From the NCBI RefSeq assembly GCF_003003885.1, contig NZ_PVWN01000013.1, forward strand, positions 39,850 to 103,849: DNA of 64,000 bases, in the 5' to 3' direction. Position 1 is the first letter of the stretch; every line of letters starts with the position of its first letter. Shown here one piece after another: positions 17,505 through 26,758 of the stretch. The notes below the pieces were generated by a model, which did no database searches, had not been told where the DNA came from, and saw only the letters and a list, made by a program, of their open reading frames with translations. The translations under genes and the position numbers were made by a program. Origin of the DNA: Chlorogloea sp. CCALA 695. GTDB lineage: Bacteria > Cyanobacteriota > Cyanobacteriia > Cyanobacteriales > Chroococcidiopsidaceae.

Positions 17505-18524
17505 TTACATATTCAACGGTTCGGGTTGGGGTTTAACTGGTTTGCCAGCAATACTATAAAGAATATAGTGCAAAACTACTCGCCCAAACCAGGATTCATA
17601 ACCAAACCAGGTGATAAAACGACTATGGAAACCAGCTAAAGAAATAAAATTACGCAAAGTCCGTTGAAGATGAAATGTATGAGTTCGTGCTTCTGCAGGA
17701 GATACATTGTATTTTATCTCATCTAGTTGTGAATGCATATCTCCTAGAGCTACGGCACGCCGGAGATGAGATACACGCTGCCAGGGAAAGCCCATCAATT
17801 TTGAAACATAGCGATCAAAAGTACCCGCATCACTAGCAGCAACGATCAAATCCATCCTAAGTGGGTCGCCGCCTTCCATAGGACCATTACGATCTAAAAA
17901 ATACGTCCCGTCAGCAAGCACCACTGGTTTGAGAGCTTGATTAATCGCTACAATTGCATCATCAAAAATATAGTGACGGCGCAGGCGCATAATGTCTGGA
18001 ATACACCCCCACTGGTTTTTATAACTCAAAGTCAAGCCAGTCATGCAATGAATTTTAGGAACTGGCATAGTAATAAAGATATCTGTCTCGTGTAACAAGC
18101 GCCTAGGTAAAGGAAGCTGAAATATCCGCCCGCGAGAACGAAAATCAATCATTTCTCTTTCCTCATCGCCCAAATTAATAACTTCTATGCCAAATTCATC
18201 TTCAAGACGATACAGCCCGTGACCTTTAAACGCTTCTGTGGCAAACCAAGCTCCATAACCCCCATCGGTTTCAACAATAGCTATTATGTGGGATGTATGT
18301 TCCCGCAATATTTTAACAGTCTCATAAATTACTACAGGAGAAGTTGTAACTCCGGGTTTGTAGTATGGGTAAGTAAGATTAGGCTTGATTGCTACCCTAG
18401 TTTTGCTAGAGATTTGAGATAAAATCCCACTTTGTTCCAAACAAAGTTTAATTGCCTTTGTTACATCTTCCTTTGAAGATTCTAAAAATACGCAATGCTG
18501 TTGAGAAGATGACTTGTTTTGCAT
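17505..18524 (-). CDS. DUF362 domain-containing protein
   Basis: A 339-aa protein of the DUF362 type: VAIKPNLTYPYYKPGVTTSP near residue 45, IVETDGGYGAWFATEAFKGHG, then DIFITMPVPKIHCMTGLTLSYKNQWGCIPD and a C-terminal PLRMDLIVAASDAGTFDRYVSKLMG. Many DUF362 proteins carry ferredoxin clusters; I see no CxxCxxC set here, so this is the cluster-free form. Function is unknown. It lies within the run of glycosyltransferases on the same strand, about 35 bp after the next gene upstream, so it is probably expressed with them. Confidence 0.85.
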   Translation of the reverse strand: MQNKSSSQQHCVFLESSKEDVTKAIKLCLEQSGILSQISSKTRVAIKPNLTYPYYKPGVTTSPVVIYETVKILREHTSHIIAIVETDGGYGAWFATEAFKGHGLYRLEDEFGIEVINLGDEEREMIDFRSRGRIFQLPLPRRLLHETDIFITMPVPKIHCMTGLTLSYKNQWGCIPDIMRLRRHYIFDDAIVAINQALKPVVLADGTYFLDRNGPMEGGDPLRMDLIVAASDAGTFDRYVSKLMGFPWQRVSHLRRAVALGDMHSQLDEIKYNVSPAEARTHTFHLQRTLRNFISLAGFHSRFITWFGYESWFGRVVLHYILYSIAGKPVKPQPEPLNM

Positions 18525-18559
18525 ACCAAAAATAGGCTCTGTTAGATTTACCTAAATAA

Positions 18560-19717
18560 CTATTTCCAGGAGTAAAATATTTCTGCCATTTGTTTGACCA
18601 GTTCATCCCAAGATAAACTAGCCGACAGGGCAGGTAATTGAGCTTTGTAACTTTGATATAGCTCAACATCTGTTAGTAAATTTCTAATTCCATCGCTAAT
18701 TGCGTCAATATTTTGCTCTACTACCAATCCCCCTCGGTCTTTTACTGCCTGAGACACGCCGCAGGTGTTAGTAACTAAAACAGGAACTCCTGCGGCGATC
18801 GCTTCTTGAACAGTATTACCCCAATTTTCATGAATAGACACTAACAGAAAAATGTCAGCATCTACGTAGGCAGATAATTTTTCATCCCCGTAGACAGCAG
18901 GTAGAAAATGAGTAAGTTTACTAATGCCGAGTTGCCGCGACAAGTTACGTAAGCCTCCTAGATATAGCTCTGATTCGGTTGGTCCAATAATAGCTAGTTG
19001 CCATTTTAGATCGACTACGTTAGACAGAGCTACGAGCAACTGTTCTATGTTCTTTTTCTTTTCAATGCGTCCTAGCCAAAGAATAAGCGGATCTTGTAGC
19101 GATAGTCCCCACTTTTGCCGGAATTTTCCTTTGGGTGGTAAATGCTGATATTCACTCAAATCAACGCCATTTGGTCTAAGTTGTAACTTCTCTAATGGAA
19201 TACCAAACTTGATTGCATCATCCCACTCTATTTTTGAAGTTACGACAATAGCTCTTGCTGCTGCTAGTAGACGAGCGCCAAACAATTGATGATAAATACG
19301 TTTTAACTGCAAACTTTGAACAATAGGAATTAGCATTCCGCTTGGTTCAACACTGTAAGGGATATTATAGCGCTTGGCAAAACTAGCGATCGCTATCCCT
19401 AAAAAATCGTATAAGCCAATAATATGAATAGCATCAAATTGAGCTAAGTGCGCTTTAGCAAAAGCAAACACTGATGGATTTAAGGAAGCTTTACGAAAAG
19501 TTAACCAACTGCCTAGATAATATACGTTAACACCTGCAATTGTTTCTGTCCAATTGCGCCAGCTTGGAGTTTTATTACGCTCAATGACAGTACTCGTTAC
19601 CACACTAACGCAATGACCTAATTTTGCTAGTCCTTCAGATAAGGCTATAGCGTTACCTACTGTTCCGCCAAAGGAGTAAGCAGGTTTATAATTCTGAACG
19701 CAAAGTAGAATACGCAT
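18560..19717 (-). CDS. glycosyltransferase family 4
   Basis: A 385-aa GT-B enzyme. The acceptor-side domain starts MRILLCVQNYKPAYSFGGTV (the glycine loop GGTVGNA); the donor-side domain has LILWLGRIEKKKNIEQLLVAL, and the nucleotide-sugar site HENWGNTVQEAIAAGVPVLVTN with the E-x7-E pattern. The start is ATG 19717, not the adjacent TTG. It probably adds one sugar of the repeat unit; substrate unknown. It sits between a methyltransferase gene and the DUF362 gene with about 30 bp spacers. Confidence 0.92.
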   Translation of the reverse strand: MRILLCVQNYKPAYSFGGTVGNAIALSEGLAKLGHCVSVVTSTVIERNKTPSWRNWTETIAGVNVYYLGSWLTFRKASLNPSVFAFAKAHLAQFDAIHIIGLYDFLGIAIASFAKRYNIPYSVEPSGMLIPIVQSLQLKRIYHQLFGARLLAAARAIVVTSKIEWDDAIKFGIPLEKLQLRPNGVDLSEYQHLPPKGKFRQKWGLSLQDPLILWLGRIEKKKNIEQLLVALSNVVDLKWQLAIIGPTESELYLGGLRNLSRQLGISKLTHFLPAVYGDEKLSAYVDADIFLLVSIHENWGNTVQEAIAAGVPVLVTNTCGVSQAVKDRGGLVVEQNIDAISDGIRNLLTDVELYQSYKAQLPALSASLSWDELVKQMAEIFYSWK

Positions 19718-19750
19718 CAAGAAATTAGTCCTAAAGCTATTGATTTTATT

Positions 19751-20452
19751 CTAGGATTTTGTGAGAACCATTAATGAATATCCACCCATTAATCGAACAG
19801 CAAGATTAGGATTTAAGGCATACATTAGTTGCCTGGGAACTTTTGCTAATCTTGTCTTAAATGATTTGGCTGCTAACTCAATTGCTCCAGCAGTGTAAAA
19901 CCAGTCAACTATTTCATATCCTGTATCTTTTAGTATTGCCAAAGCTGTCTCTTTACTAAAATAATGAATATGTCCTACTTTTTCTCTTGCCGATAAAATT
20001 GGACTTACTCTGAGTATAGAAGAAACAGATAAATCCAAAGGGATGTGAAAGATTTGATAGCGGGATTTGGTGCTTATTTGTCTTAAGAAACTAAAACATT
20101 CTTCTATATGCTCAACCACGTCAATACATAATATTAAGTCATAAAATGCATTTTCATCTTTAGTTATATCTGTTAAATAAAAGTTTAATCTATCTTTTTC
20201 TCTGTCTCGGCACAATTTCCCAGCTTGAGGAGATATTTCATAGCCCGAAAACTGCACATTTTCAGGCATTTTAGTATATAGTTGATTTAAAATTTCTCCA
20301 GCACCGCATCCTACTTCGCTTATTGAGGTTATTTTTAAATCATTTTTCTCGATCATTTTGAAAATTTCTTGAGCTTTCCAAGGTGAATCTTCAACATCCC
20401 AAGTTGGATTATTATCAAGATACTTGCCTTGAGTATATAATTGGTGATACAT
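19751..20452 (-). CDS. class I SAM-dependent methyltransferase
   Basis: A 233-aa Rossmann-fold methyltransferase. Motif I is ITSISEVGCGAGEILNQL, followed by the acidic loop SGYEISPQAG and motif LILCIDVVEHIEE, then YQIFHIPLDL. The type is common in polysaccharide loci, where it O-methylates sugars or modifies lipid-linked intermediates; substrate cannot be read. ATG 20452. It follows the GT2 gene by about 30 bp and leads into the GT4 gene, consistent with a shared transcript. Confidence 0.87.
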   Translation of the reverse strand: MYHQLYTQGKYLDNNPTWDVEDSPWKAQEIFKMIEKNDLKITSISEVGCGAGEILNQLYTKMPENVQFSGYEISPQAGKLCRDREKDRLNFYLTDITKDENAFYDLILCIDVVEHIEECFSFLRQISTKSRYQIFHIPLDLSVSSILRVSPILSAREKVGHIHYFSKETALAILKDTGYEIVDWFYTAGAIELAAKSFKTRLAKVPRQLMYALNPNLAVRLMGGYSLMVLTKS

Positions 20453-20481
20453 ACGAAAAATGAACCTTTCAATTTTTAAAG

Positions 20482-21288
20482 TTATGTTTTCAGTGAACTA
20501 TTGATTTTGAGCTTGCCTGCAATCAAAGATTGTCTTAGCAATCGAATAATGTAGTGAGGAATATTTTTTATTCGCCATTGTAACACTACAAACCAATCAT
20601 AGCTGCTTGGGAAATCGCCAATTTCTGTAAGTATTTTTTGAACTTCGGCTTGCATTTCCTTGGCTTTGGTGTTGCTAAGTTGGGTTGAATGAATTCTAAA
20701 ACACGCTACTGGTTCTGCATCAAAAAATGTAAACACTGCACCATAATTGAGCGCTCGAAAATAAAAATCGTAATCAGCGCTTAACCAGTAATTTTCATTA
20801 AACCCCATTAGTTGCTGATAAACTTGCTTGCGAAAAATTGTAGATTGCTGGGAAAAACCAAGAATTACGCTTTGAAATAAAGAACGTAGTTGCTTCGGAT
20901 AGGCGGGAGCAAATGAATAGATAAAACGACCGCAAACATCTGTAAAGTCACAGTTACTATAAACAATATCTGCCTTAGCAGTATGACCGCAAGCAATTAC
21001 CTGAGCTAAACTATTTGGATATAACCAATCATCTGAATTGATATAAGCTAGCCACTCAGTATCGCACTCGTGTAAGCCAATATTAATTGCCCTATACATA
21101 TTACCTGGTTCAGCGTATAAAACTTTTACATTCCAGCGCTCACAAATATCCAACGTATTATCTGTAGATCCACTATCAACTACGATGATGCTAATATTTA
21201 CATCTTTTTGCGATCGCAAAGAAAGTAATGTCATATCCAGCGTTTTACCACTATTTAAAGTAGGAATAACGTAACTGATTGTATCCAT
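20482..21288 (-). CDS. glycosyltransferase family 2
   Basis: A 268-aa GT-A enzyme. The N-terminal half shows the family pattern: ISYVIPTLNSGKTLDMTLLSL, IIVVDSGSTDNTLDICE, and the metal-binding region LAYINSDDWLYPNSLAQVI (DD as the DxD-type motif). QQSTIFRKQVYQQLMGFNEN and SADYDFYFRAL (acid-rich acceptor region) complete it. It acts at the cytoplasmic membrane to extend the lipid-linked glycan. Donor and linkage unknown. Confidence 0.93.
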   Translation of the reverse strand: MDTISYVIPTLNSGKTLDMTLLSLRSQKDVNISIIVVDSGSTDNTLDICERWNVKVLYAEPGNMYRAINIGLHECDTEWLAYINSDDWLYPNSLAQVIACGHTAKADIVYSNCDFTDVCGRFIYSFAPAYPKQLRSLFQSVILGFSQQSTIFRKQVYQQLMGFNENYWLSADYDFYFRALNYGAVFTFFDAEPVACFRIHSTQLSNTKAKEMQAEVQKILTEIGDFPSSYDWFVVLQWRIKNIPHYIIRLLRQSLIAGKLKINSSLKT

Positions 21289-21347
21289 AACTGTTTTTAT
21301 TTCTCCAACTACTGATAAGAATTGCTGTATTTTTTAAGTAATTACTA

Positions 21348-22760
21348 TTAAAATTCTTCTTGAATTGAGCGGTCTAATTTTGCAAAATTTATTTTAAAAC
21401 ATAAGCCAAATAGTAAAGGAACTACCAGATTCCAATAAGTAGGTTGATTTAATAAAGCATATAAAAGACTTGCGAGCGCTGCCGAATTTATCTTTAATAT
21501 TTCTTGATATACCTCATTATATCGATTTGATTTCGTAGCTTCAAAAGCATATCTGCCGAACCAATTAACCAATTTTAAACTTTGATTTATTCTGCTCCAA
21601 AATATAGATAAAAACCCTACAGTACCTAGGATACCAACCTCGGTTAATAACCGAAATAACATAGAATATCCATCATGCTGATTAAGGCGTGTTTCAATTC
21701 CTCTTGCCAAAGCTGCTGATTCATAAGATTGACTAATATTTCCCAAGCCAACTCCCAGTAAGGGATTCTTTTGCAAAGAATATATAGCTGAATTGTAAGC
21801 GTTTAAAATTACTTGTACGCTCAAATTACTATCATTATCATAATATCCAGTTTGAGCAAATTCAACTAGATATTTTAATCTATTTTGAACTATAGGATCG
21901 AGATAATCTTGGAATTGGATTAGTAGAACTATTGTACTAGCTATGATCATAGCTCCACTTAATATAATTATAAATACATTTACTATTGATAAAGATTTAC
22001 CTGAATTAGATTTCCTTTTAATAATAAAGAAACCAGCAATTATTATCATTAAGAAGTAATTAGTGACCGATTTAGTTAGTATGTTTGCAGCAATAATTAA
22101 TAACAAAATTAAATAATTGTAAATCCTGAAATTTTTATTAATAAATACTACGGACATAATTGAAGCAAATACTGGAAGGGTAAAGGAGCCTAATTCTCTT
22201 GGCTCAACCATAATTCCTCTGTATCTATCGTCAGAAGCTAAATCTGCTAGTAATGGAGTATTATAAGGAATTTGTGCAGTAATAGACTTAAGAAATTCAT
22301 GCAAATAATTATGATGTAAAATAGTTGTAATTCCAAATTCAATAATTACCATTGCTGAAGCAAATATAGATATTTTAATATAATCATTAAAGAATATATG
22401 AGATTTGTAAGGATTTCTATTAACGGCAGAAACAGTGTAATAAACAGCAATTAGAATTATAAGAGAAACAAGAACTCCTATCGATTTGTACAAAGAATAG
22501 GTTTCGTCAACTAAAAAACTTAAAATTGTAGATGCTAGAGCAAGACTGAAAAAAATAACAATAGTATAGACTGAGCTTGTGTTTCCTAAAACCAACTTAC
22601 CTTGTATGCCTTTTAGAAAAACAAAAAGTGTTAATACAAATAAAATAATCGGAAGTGGTAGTTGAATAAATCCCAATCCTTCTTGCTGTAATGCAAAAGC
22701 TGAAAATGGCAATAGGTATATAGCGAAGCGAAGCAAGTTGTCTTCAAAGCTTAGTTGCAT
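21348..22760 (-). CDS. O-antigen ligase/polymerase-type membrane protein (Wzy-like)
   Basis: A 470-aa polytopic membrane protein with about ten to twelve hydrophobic helices (for example PLPIILFVLTLFVFLKGI, YLILLLIIAANILTKSVTNYFLMIIIAGFFII, NVFIIILSGAMIIASTIVLLI). The motif NPLLGVGLGN, followed by a polar loop with NQHDGYSMLFRLLTEVGILG, is typical of the Wzy/WaaL (O-antigen polymerase/ligase) group. It should polymerise or transfer undecaprenyl-linked units on the periplasmic face. A Wzy-like protein in a locus that also has Wzm/Wzt ABC export is unusual and is noted as a finding. Polymerase versus ligase cannot be decided from sequence. Confidence 0.85.
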   Translation of the reverse strand: MQLSFEDNLLRFAIYLLPFSAFALQQEGLGFIQLPLPIILFVLTLFVFLKGIQGKLVLGNTSSVYTIVIFFSLALASTILSFLVDETYSLYKSIGVLVSLIILIAVYYTVSAVNRNPYKSHIFFNDYIKISIFASAMVIIEFGITTILHHNYLHEFLKSITAQIPYNTPLLADLASDDRYRGIMVEPRELGSFTLPVFASIMSVVFINKNFRIYNYLILLLIIAANILTKSVTNYFLMIIIAGFFIIKRKSNSGKSLSIVNVFIIILSGAMIIASTIVLLIQFQDYLDPIVQNRLKYLVEFAQTGYYDNDSNLSVQVILNAYNSAIYSLQKNPLLGVGLGNISQSYESAALARGIETRLNQHDGYSMLFRLLTEVGILGTVGFLSIFWSRINQSLKLVNWFGRYAFEATKSNRYNEVYQEILKINSAALASLLYALLNQPTYWNLVVPLLFGLCFKINFAKLDRSIQEEF

Positions 22761-22987
22761 ACTTACATTCTCTTAAACTTTGTAGGTGTTAAAGTTGCTA
22801 AATCTGCATGGGCAGAAAGTATTACTAATAAAATCAATTAAATTTGACAATGATAGAATAATCTTACATTTATTTTAATTTATTATTTGTAATAGTTTGG
22901 GAGCAATTTATTATAATGTACAAATATTTTTTTTACTACTTTGAGTTTTGTACTTAGTAGATCAATAACCTATATTACAAGCCCAAC

Positions 22988-23251
22988 TTAAGACAGTTGC
23001 TCCTGATAAATAGATGAATAGCGCTGGGCCTGAATATCAAGTGTAAACTCTTGTTCTACTTTCTCACGGGCGCGATTGCTTAATTTACTGTGACGCTCGG
23101 TATCCTCTAGTACCCAAGAAATTCCTTGAGCTAAATCTTCGATAACGAAAGGTTGTGCCAGATAGCCATTTTGCGCTTGATGCAAAAAACAAGCTCAAGC
23201 TACACCACAAGTACCGCCTCTACCCTCAGAATGACTAACTAATACTTTCAT
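22988..23251 (-). pseudogene. glycosyltransferase remnant with internal deletion
   Basis: ATG 23251 overlaps the FkbM stop as ATGA and begins MKVLVSHSEGRGG, like a GT4 N-terminus. After 18 codons an in-frame TGA occurs, and five codons later the same frame continues as HQAQNGYLAQPFVIEDLAQGISWVLEDTE to a normal-looking C-terminus (QRYSSIYQEQLS), the end of a GT4 donor domain. So the first dozen or so and last 65 residues survive and some 300 in between are missing. It is most simply read as a GT4 gene reduced by one large deletion. A short peptide could still be made, but activity is not expected. Confidence 0.82.
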
Positions 23252-23970
23252 TTTTTAAAGAAAATTCCATCTAGCTGAAGCAGTCTACCTGTTTTTGGGT
23301 CAGTGAATCCAGGAATAAATGCATGAATTTCATAGTCTAATGCTTCCATGAACTCTATCATCTCCTTGAAAAGAACTTGATTATTGTAAAGAGGTACTAA
23401 AGATAACTCCATTTGTATGCCATTGATTATTGGTAAAATTTGAGTTGCCCCTTCAATAACTTGCTTTTCAAAACCTTGTACATCTATCTTCAAAAATATT
23501 GAATTAATGTTTTTGGCAATATATTTCTTAGCAATATTATCTAGCCTGCTTAAGTTAACTATTTCCGCGTCGCAGTACGTGGACTCAGGGGCAGCTGTTG
23601 CGTGGTATTCTAGCATATCTAAAATAGAACTACTAACGCCGTTAGCAGAAATATTAATTCTAATCTTGTCTTCTTTGTTTCCAATTGCGCTGCGCGGTGC
23701 AATATCCCATAAAGGATCTTTGCTACTCATAGTTTGTAACTGTGAGTATGCAGTTGATAAGGGTTCAAATGAAACTATCTTTTTACAATAGCCGAGGTTG
23801 CGAAGATATTTAGCATACTGCCCAATATTAGCTCCTACGTCTAAAACCAAATCAATATTATGGTAGTTTAAAAAATGTTGAAGTCTAGCTGTTTCTGATG
23901 CCGAAGGAGCATATCTTCTAAACTCAAATCCTAAAAACTTAATGACTTTTCTGAGGTTATCTTTAAACAT
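23248..23970 (-). CDS. FkbM-family methyltransferase
   Basis: A 240-aa SAM-dependent methyltransferase of the FkbM type, which O-methylates sugars or polyketides. Visible: LVLDVGANIGQYAKYLRNLG (motif I), KIVSFEPLSTAYSQL, GVSSSILDML, and the family block IFLKIDVQGFEKQVIEGA followed by IQMELSLVPLYNNQ. The C-terminus (PGFTDPKTGRLLQLDGIFFKK) is intact. It overlaps the deleted glycosyltransferase remnant by four bases (ATGA), suggesting the pair was once translationally coupled. Confidence 0.9.
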   Translation of the reverse strand: MFKDNLRKVIKFLGFEFRRYAPSASETARLQHFLNYHNIDLVLDVGANIGQYAKYLRNLGYCKKIVSFEPLSTAYSQLQTMSSKDPLWDIAPRSAIGNKEDKIRINISANGVSSSILDMLEYHATAAPESTYCDAEIVNLSRLDNIAKKYIAKNINSIFLKIDVQGFEKQVIEGATQILPIINGIQMELSLVPLYNNQVLFKEMIEFMEALDYEIHAFIPGFTDPKTGRLLQLDGIFFKK

Positions 23971-24415
23971 AAAAAATTTATTTTTGTACTAAAAATACGA
24001 TATGGTTTTGCCTTTATTGCCAATCAAAAATTTTGTTTGTAGCTTTAATTTTCCATCCTTATTAGCCCAGTTATGATAAATAAACTACCAAATACTAAAT
24101 TTAACCACTCCATAATATTGCTTATTACTTCTGAAAAACTAAACGGCTCGCTTGCTTATTTTTTTTAAAGCTCTGAAATAAAGCTATTATGTTTCATTAA
24201 TTTAACACCAATTTCGTTGTGTCGATAATGCTCAAGTGAAGCTTGACAAAAATAAAAAAATAATTCGCCGGCATACAGTGTGGTTTTTAGCCACATAATT
24301 TTATACATTTCAGCTTCTCCAACTTGTTCTTTTTACTCTTTGGGTGGAATTGGTTGTAACCTATAATAAAAGGTTTGTAAAACATTTTAAGTAATATTTG
24401 TCATTATTGGTTAAA
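23971..24415. other. AT-rich spacer with a possible 47-aa ORF
   Basis: No conserved gene is recognised. On the minus strand an ORF at 24165-24308 starts with ATG after GGAG (about 8 nt) and encodes MYKIMWLKTTLYAGELFFYF and 27 more residues. It could be a small real gene, a leftover of a lost gene, or chance. The surrounding DNA is very AT-rich and carries further decayed coding sequence at 24416-24673. Confidence 0.35.
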
Positions 24416-24673
24416 TTAATTGAGGTTAATAGACACCACTTTTTTTATTATCAGAACACGGTTGCCCACTGAACAAGGTAGTTCATCATATTTTTTGAAA
24501 GAAAGCTTTTTTATTATTTGCTTTAAAATATTGGATAAAGAATGCTTGTAGTTACGGCTTGCGTAGTTATAAATCCATGATTTAATTTTAAAAAGGGAGT
24601 AAAGTTTTGCTCCAAATATTATATGTTTTAGAAAACGTACACATTTAAAGAAGTTAGCTACTTTTTCCTTGCT
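24416..24673 (-). pseudogene. C-terminal remnant, possibly of a methyltransferase
   Basis: Directly after the stop of the following glycosyltransferase gene and in the same frame, about 85 codons stay open: KVANFFKCVRFLKHIIFGAK, then WIYNYASRNYKHSLSNILKQ and finally ELPCSVGNRVLIIKK before a TAA at 24416. The GNRVLIIKK-type ending resembles C-termini of polysaccharide-locus methyltransferases. No start codon or SAM-binding motif is present. Either it is a decayed gene tail or the GT gene once read through into it. Low confidence. Confidence 0.4.
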
Positions 24674-25762
24674 TCAAGTAACAGAGCGATAAATATCAAA
24701 AGTTTGGGCTACAGTTTTATCCCAGCTAAACATGTTTGCTCTTTGGTATCCTTTAGCTATTAGGCGCTCGCGTTCTAGAGAATTATCAATTAGAGAAAGC
24801 AGAATATCGGCTAAGTCCAGTGTAGCTTGAGGATTAAACAATATGCCTGCATCACCCACTACTTCAGGAATGCTCGAACAGTCAGAGGCAATAGCAACGG
24901 TACCGCAGGACATAGCTTCTAAAGGAGGAATACCAAACCCTTCATATAAAGAGGGATAAACAAGAGCAATGCTACAACGGTATAACTTTGCTAAGTGACA
25001 ATCGTTAGGGTAACTATAGTGTTCAATATGATTTGCAAGCTTAAACTTACCAATCAATTTTTTTTCTCTTTGGTTAATAGGTTGACCGACGACGCACAAT
25101 GCTAGATCGGAGCGCACACTGACAGCTTTAGCAAAAGCTGATAACAAACTATTAAAGTTTTTGTACTTACTATTGCGCTCTCCTACATAAAGGTAGTAAG
25201 GTCGAAACGGGACAGATTCAGTACCATAAGCAATACTTGCATTTATGCTAGAAGCTAGATAAGTAACTTTTACTTGGCTTTCTGGCAATGAATATCTTTC
25301 TAATAAATCTTTTTTAGTATTTTCAGAAATACAAATAATAATTTGTGCGGCATAAATAGCTTTTCGCTTTTTCTCCGCTTGCCAACCGCTAACATCTATT
25401 TGTTCAGAAAAAAGTTCATGGATCATGTCCCAAACTGTTAAAACAACTGGACAATTATATTTACTAATCTCTTGCCGAGTGAATAACGAATAGTAAGTTG
25501 GGTGAGCAATATCGAATTTGTTAGAGTTACTAACAGAATTAAAATAATATTGTTCTAGCAATGAGGAAATCCATGCAAGTTTTAACTTCTTATACTTAAA
25601 TAGCTGAAGATTCGGATGAGATGGGTAATTTACTCCAGAATCGTAAGTTGTTAGTAAAGGGGTACAATTTTCCGGCAATTTACTAATTATGTTGTGAAAA
25701 TACCTACTAACACCTCGATTAGGCGATACTTTATAAACTAGCCCATCATAAAAAATCCGCAT
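24674..25762 (-). CDS. glycosyltransferase family 4 (mannosyltransferase type)
   Basis: A 362-aa GT-B enzyme. The start [25 protein letters not shown] and the [11 protein letters not shown] region resemble WbdB/mannosyltransferase-B-like GT4 proteins; the donor domain has [22 protein letters not shown] and [21 protein letters not shown] with the E-x7-E pattern. ATG 25762 shares one base with the stop of the preceding methyltransferase gene (TAATG), so translation is probably coupled. Donor sugar not readable; mannose is a guess by family resemblance. Confidence 0.91.
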   Translation of the reverse strand: MRIFYDGLVYKVSPNRGVSRYFHNIISKLPENCTPLLTTYDSGVNYPSHPNLQLFKYKKLKLAWISSLLEQYYFNSVSNSNKFDIAHPTYYSLFTRQEISKYNCPVVLTVWDMIHELFSEQIDVSGWQAEKKRKAIYAAQIIICISENTKKDLLERYSLPESQVKVTYLASSINASIAYGTESVPFRPYYLYVGERNSKYKNFNSLLSAFAKAVSVRSDLALCVVGQPINQREKKLIGKFKLANHIEHYSYPNDCHLAKLYRCSIALVYPSLYEGFGIPPLEAMSCGTVAIASDCSSIPEVVGDAGILFNPQATLDLADILLSLIDNSLERERLIAKGYQRANMFSWDKTVAQTFDIYRSVT

Positions 25763-26622
25763 TATTTAATCTCCTGTTTAGACCCTAAGAAAGAATATGG
25801 TCTGCCTGGATGATTGCAATTTTGCGATAAATAATGACGATAAAACTTCTCTATATAAGGTAGCTTGGAAATAATTTTTGCTGGTAATTCTCCAATTTTT
25901 ATAGCTAATCGTTCAAAAAAAAGGTTTTTGAGATCCAAGTTAGATAAAGGAAAGTGATTGATAACGGTGTCAAAAGGAGCCAATAAATTCAATACTATTA
26001 TCCCTGACTGCTCAATTGCTAATATGTAATCTTTTAAAAGATACGCATTTTCACCTCCATGAAGCTTGTGTAAAAGATGCTCATCAAGGAAAGTTTTCAA
26101 TTGTTCATTATTACTAACAACGTGTTCTCTAGTTGCTAGTAATAATCCTTTAGGTTTTAATACTCTTGAGCATTCCGATAAACCTTTACGTAAATCGGTG
26201 AAATGATGTAAAGCTTGACGTGCGTAAATAATATCAAATGTTGCATCTGCAAAAGGTAATGATTCAGCAAAAGCCTGGTGAGTAGATATTGAACCGTTAC
26301 TAACTACAGACGCTAACTTTTTTGTTGCACCTAACCCTACATCTTCGCTCTCATCAGGATCTATCGCATAAACTTCATGTCCGAGCGATGCAAAAGCATA
26401 AGAGGCGATGCCGTTACCACAACCAATATCTAGTATTTTCAGCTTCTTATCTATGTTATCTATACGTAGAAATTTTATAACTTCAGTAAATTCTTCACTA
26501 AATGAAAAGCGTTTAGCAGCAGTAAGATTATTTTCATCAAGATAGCAAAGTTTAACCATTTCAGAATACTGTGGTTGCTCTCGTAGCCAACTAACAGAAT
26601 CTTCGTATGTGTATTTAGACAT
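25762..26622 (-). CDS. class I SAM-dependent methyltransferase (Methyltransf_11 type)
   Basis: A 286-aa methyltransferase with a complete SAM site: LKILDIGCGNGIASYAFASLG (motif I), VYAIDPDESEDVGLG, FADATFDIIYARQALHHFTD and GLSECSRVLKPKGLLLATRE. An extended C-terminal part (about 100 aa) carries HPGRPYSFLG at the end, seen in methyltransferases of sugar clusters. It probably methylates a sugar or glycan intermediate. The stop overlaps the next gene's ATG by one base. Confidence 0.9.
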   Translation of the reverse strand: MSKYTYEDSVSWLREQPQYSEMVKLCYLDENNLTAAKRFSFSEEFTEVIKFLRIDNIDKKLKILDIGCGNGIASYAFASLGHEVYAIDPDESEDVGLGATKKLASVVSNGSISTHQAFAESLPFADATFDIIYARQALHHFTDLRKGLSECSRVLKPKGLLLATREHVVSNNEQLKTFLDEHLLHKLHGGENAYLLKDYILAIEQSGIIVLNLLAPFDTVINHFPLSNLDLKNLFFERLAIKIGELPAKIISKLPYIEKFYRHYLSQNCNHPGRPYSFLGSKQEIK

Positions 26623-26758
26623 GAGTTAAAGAGTGTTTGAAGGGTATAACAGTAATAAGTGTCTAGTAGTTATTTAAAGCCTTTAAGTGTTAAAACACCT
26701 TAGTTATCCAAACAATATATTTTCTCATTCGCTAAGAGCAATGTTTAATATTAAGAGT

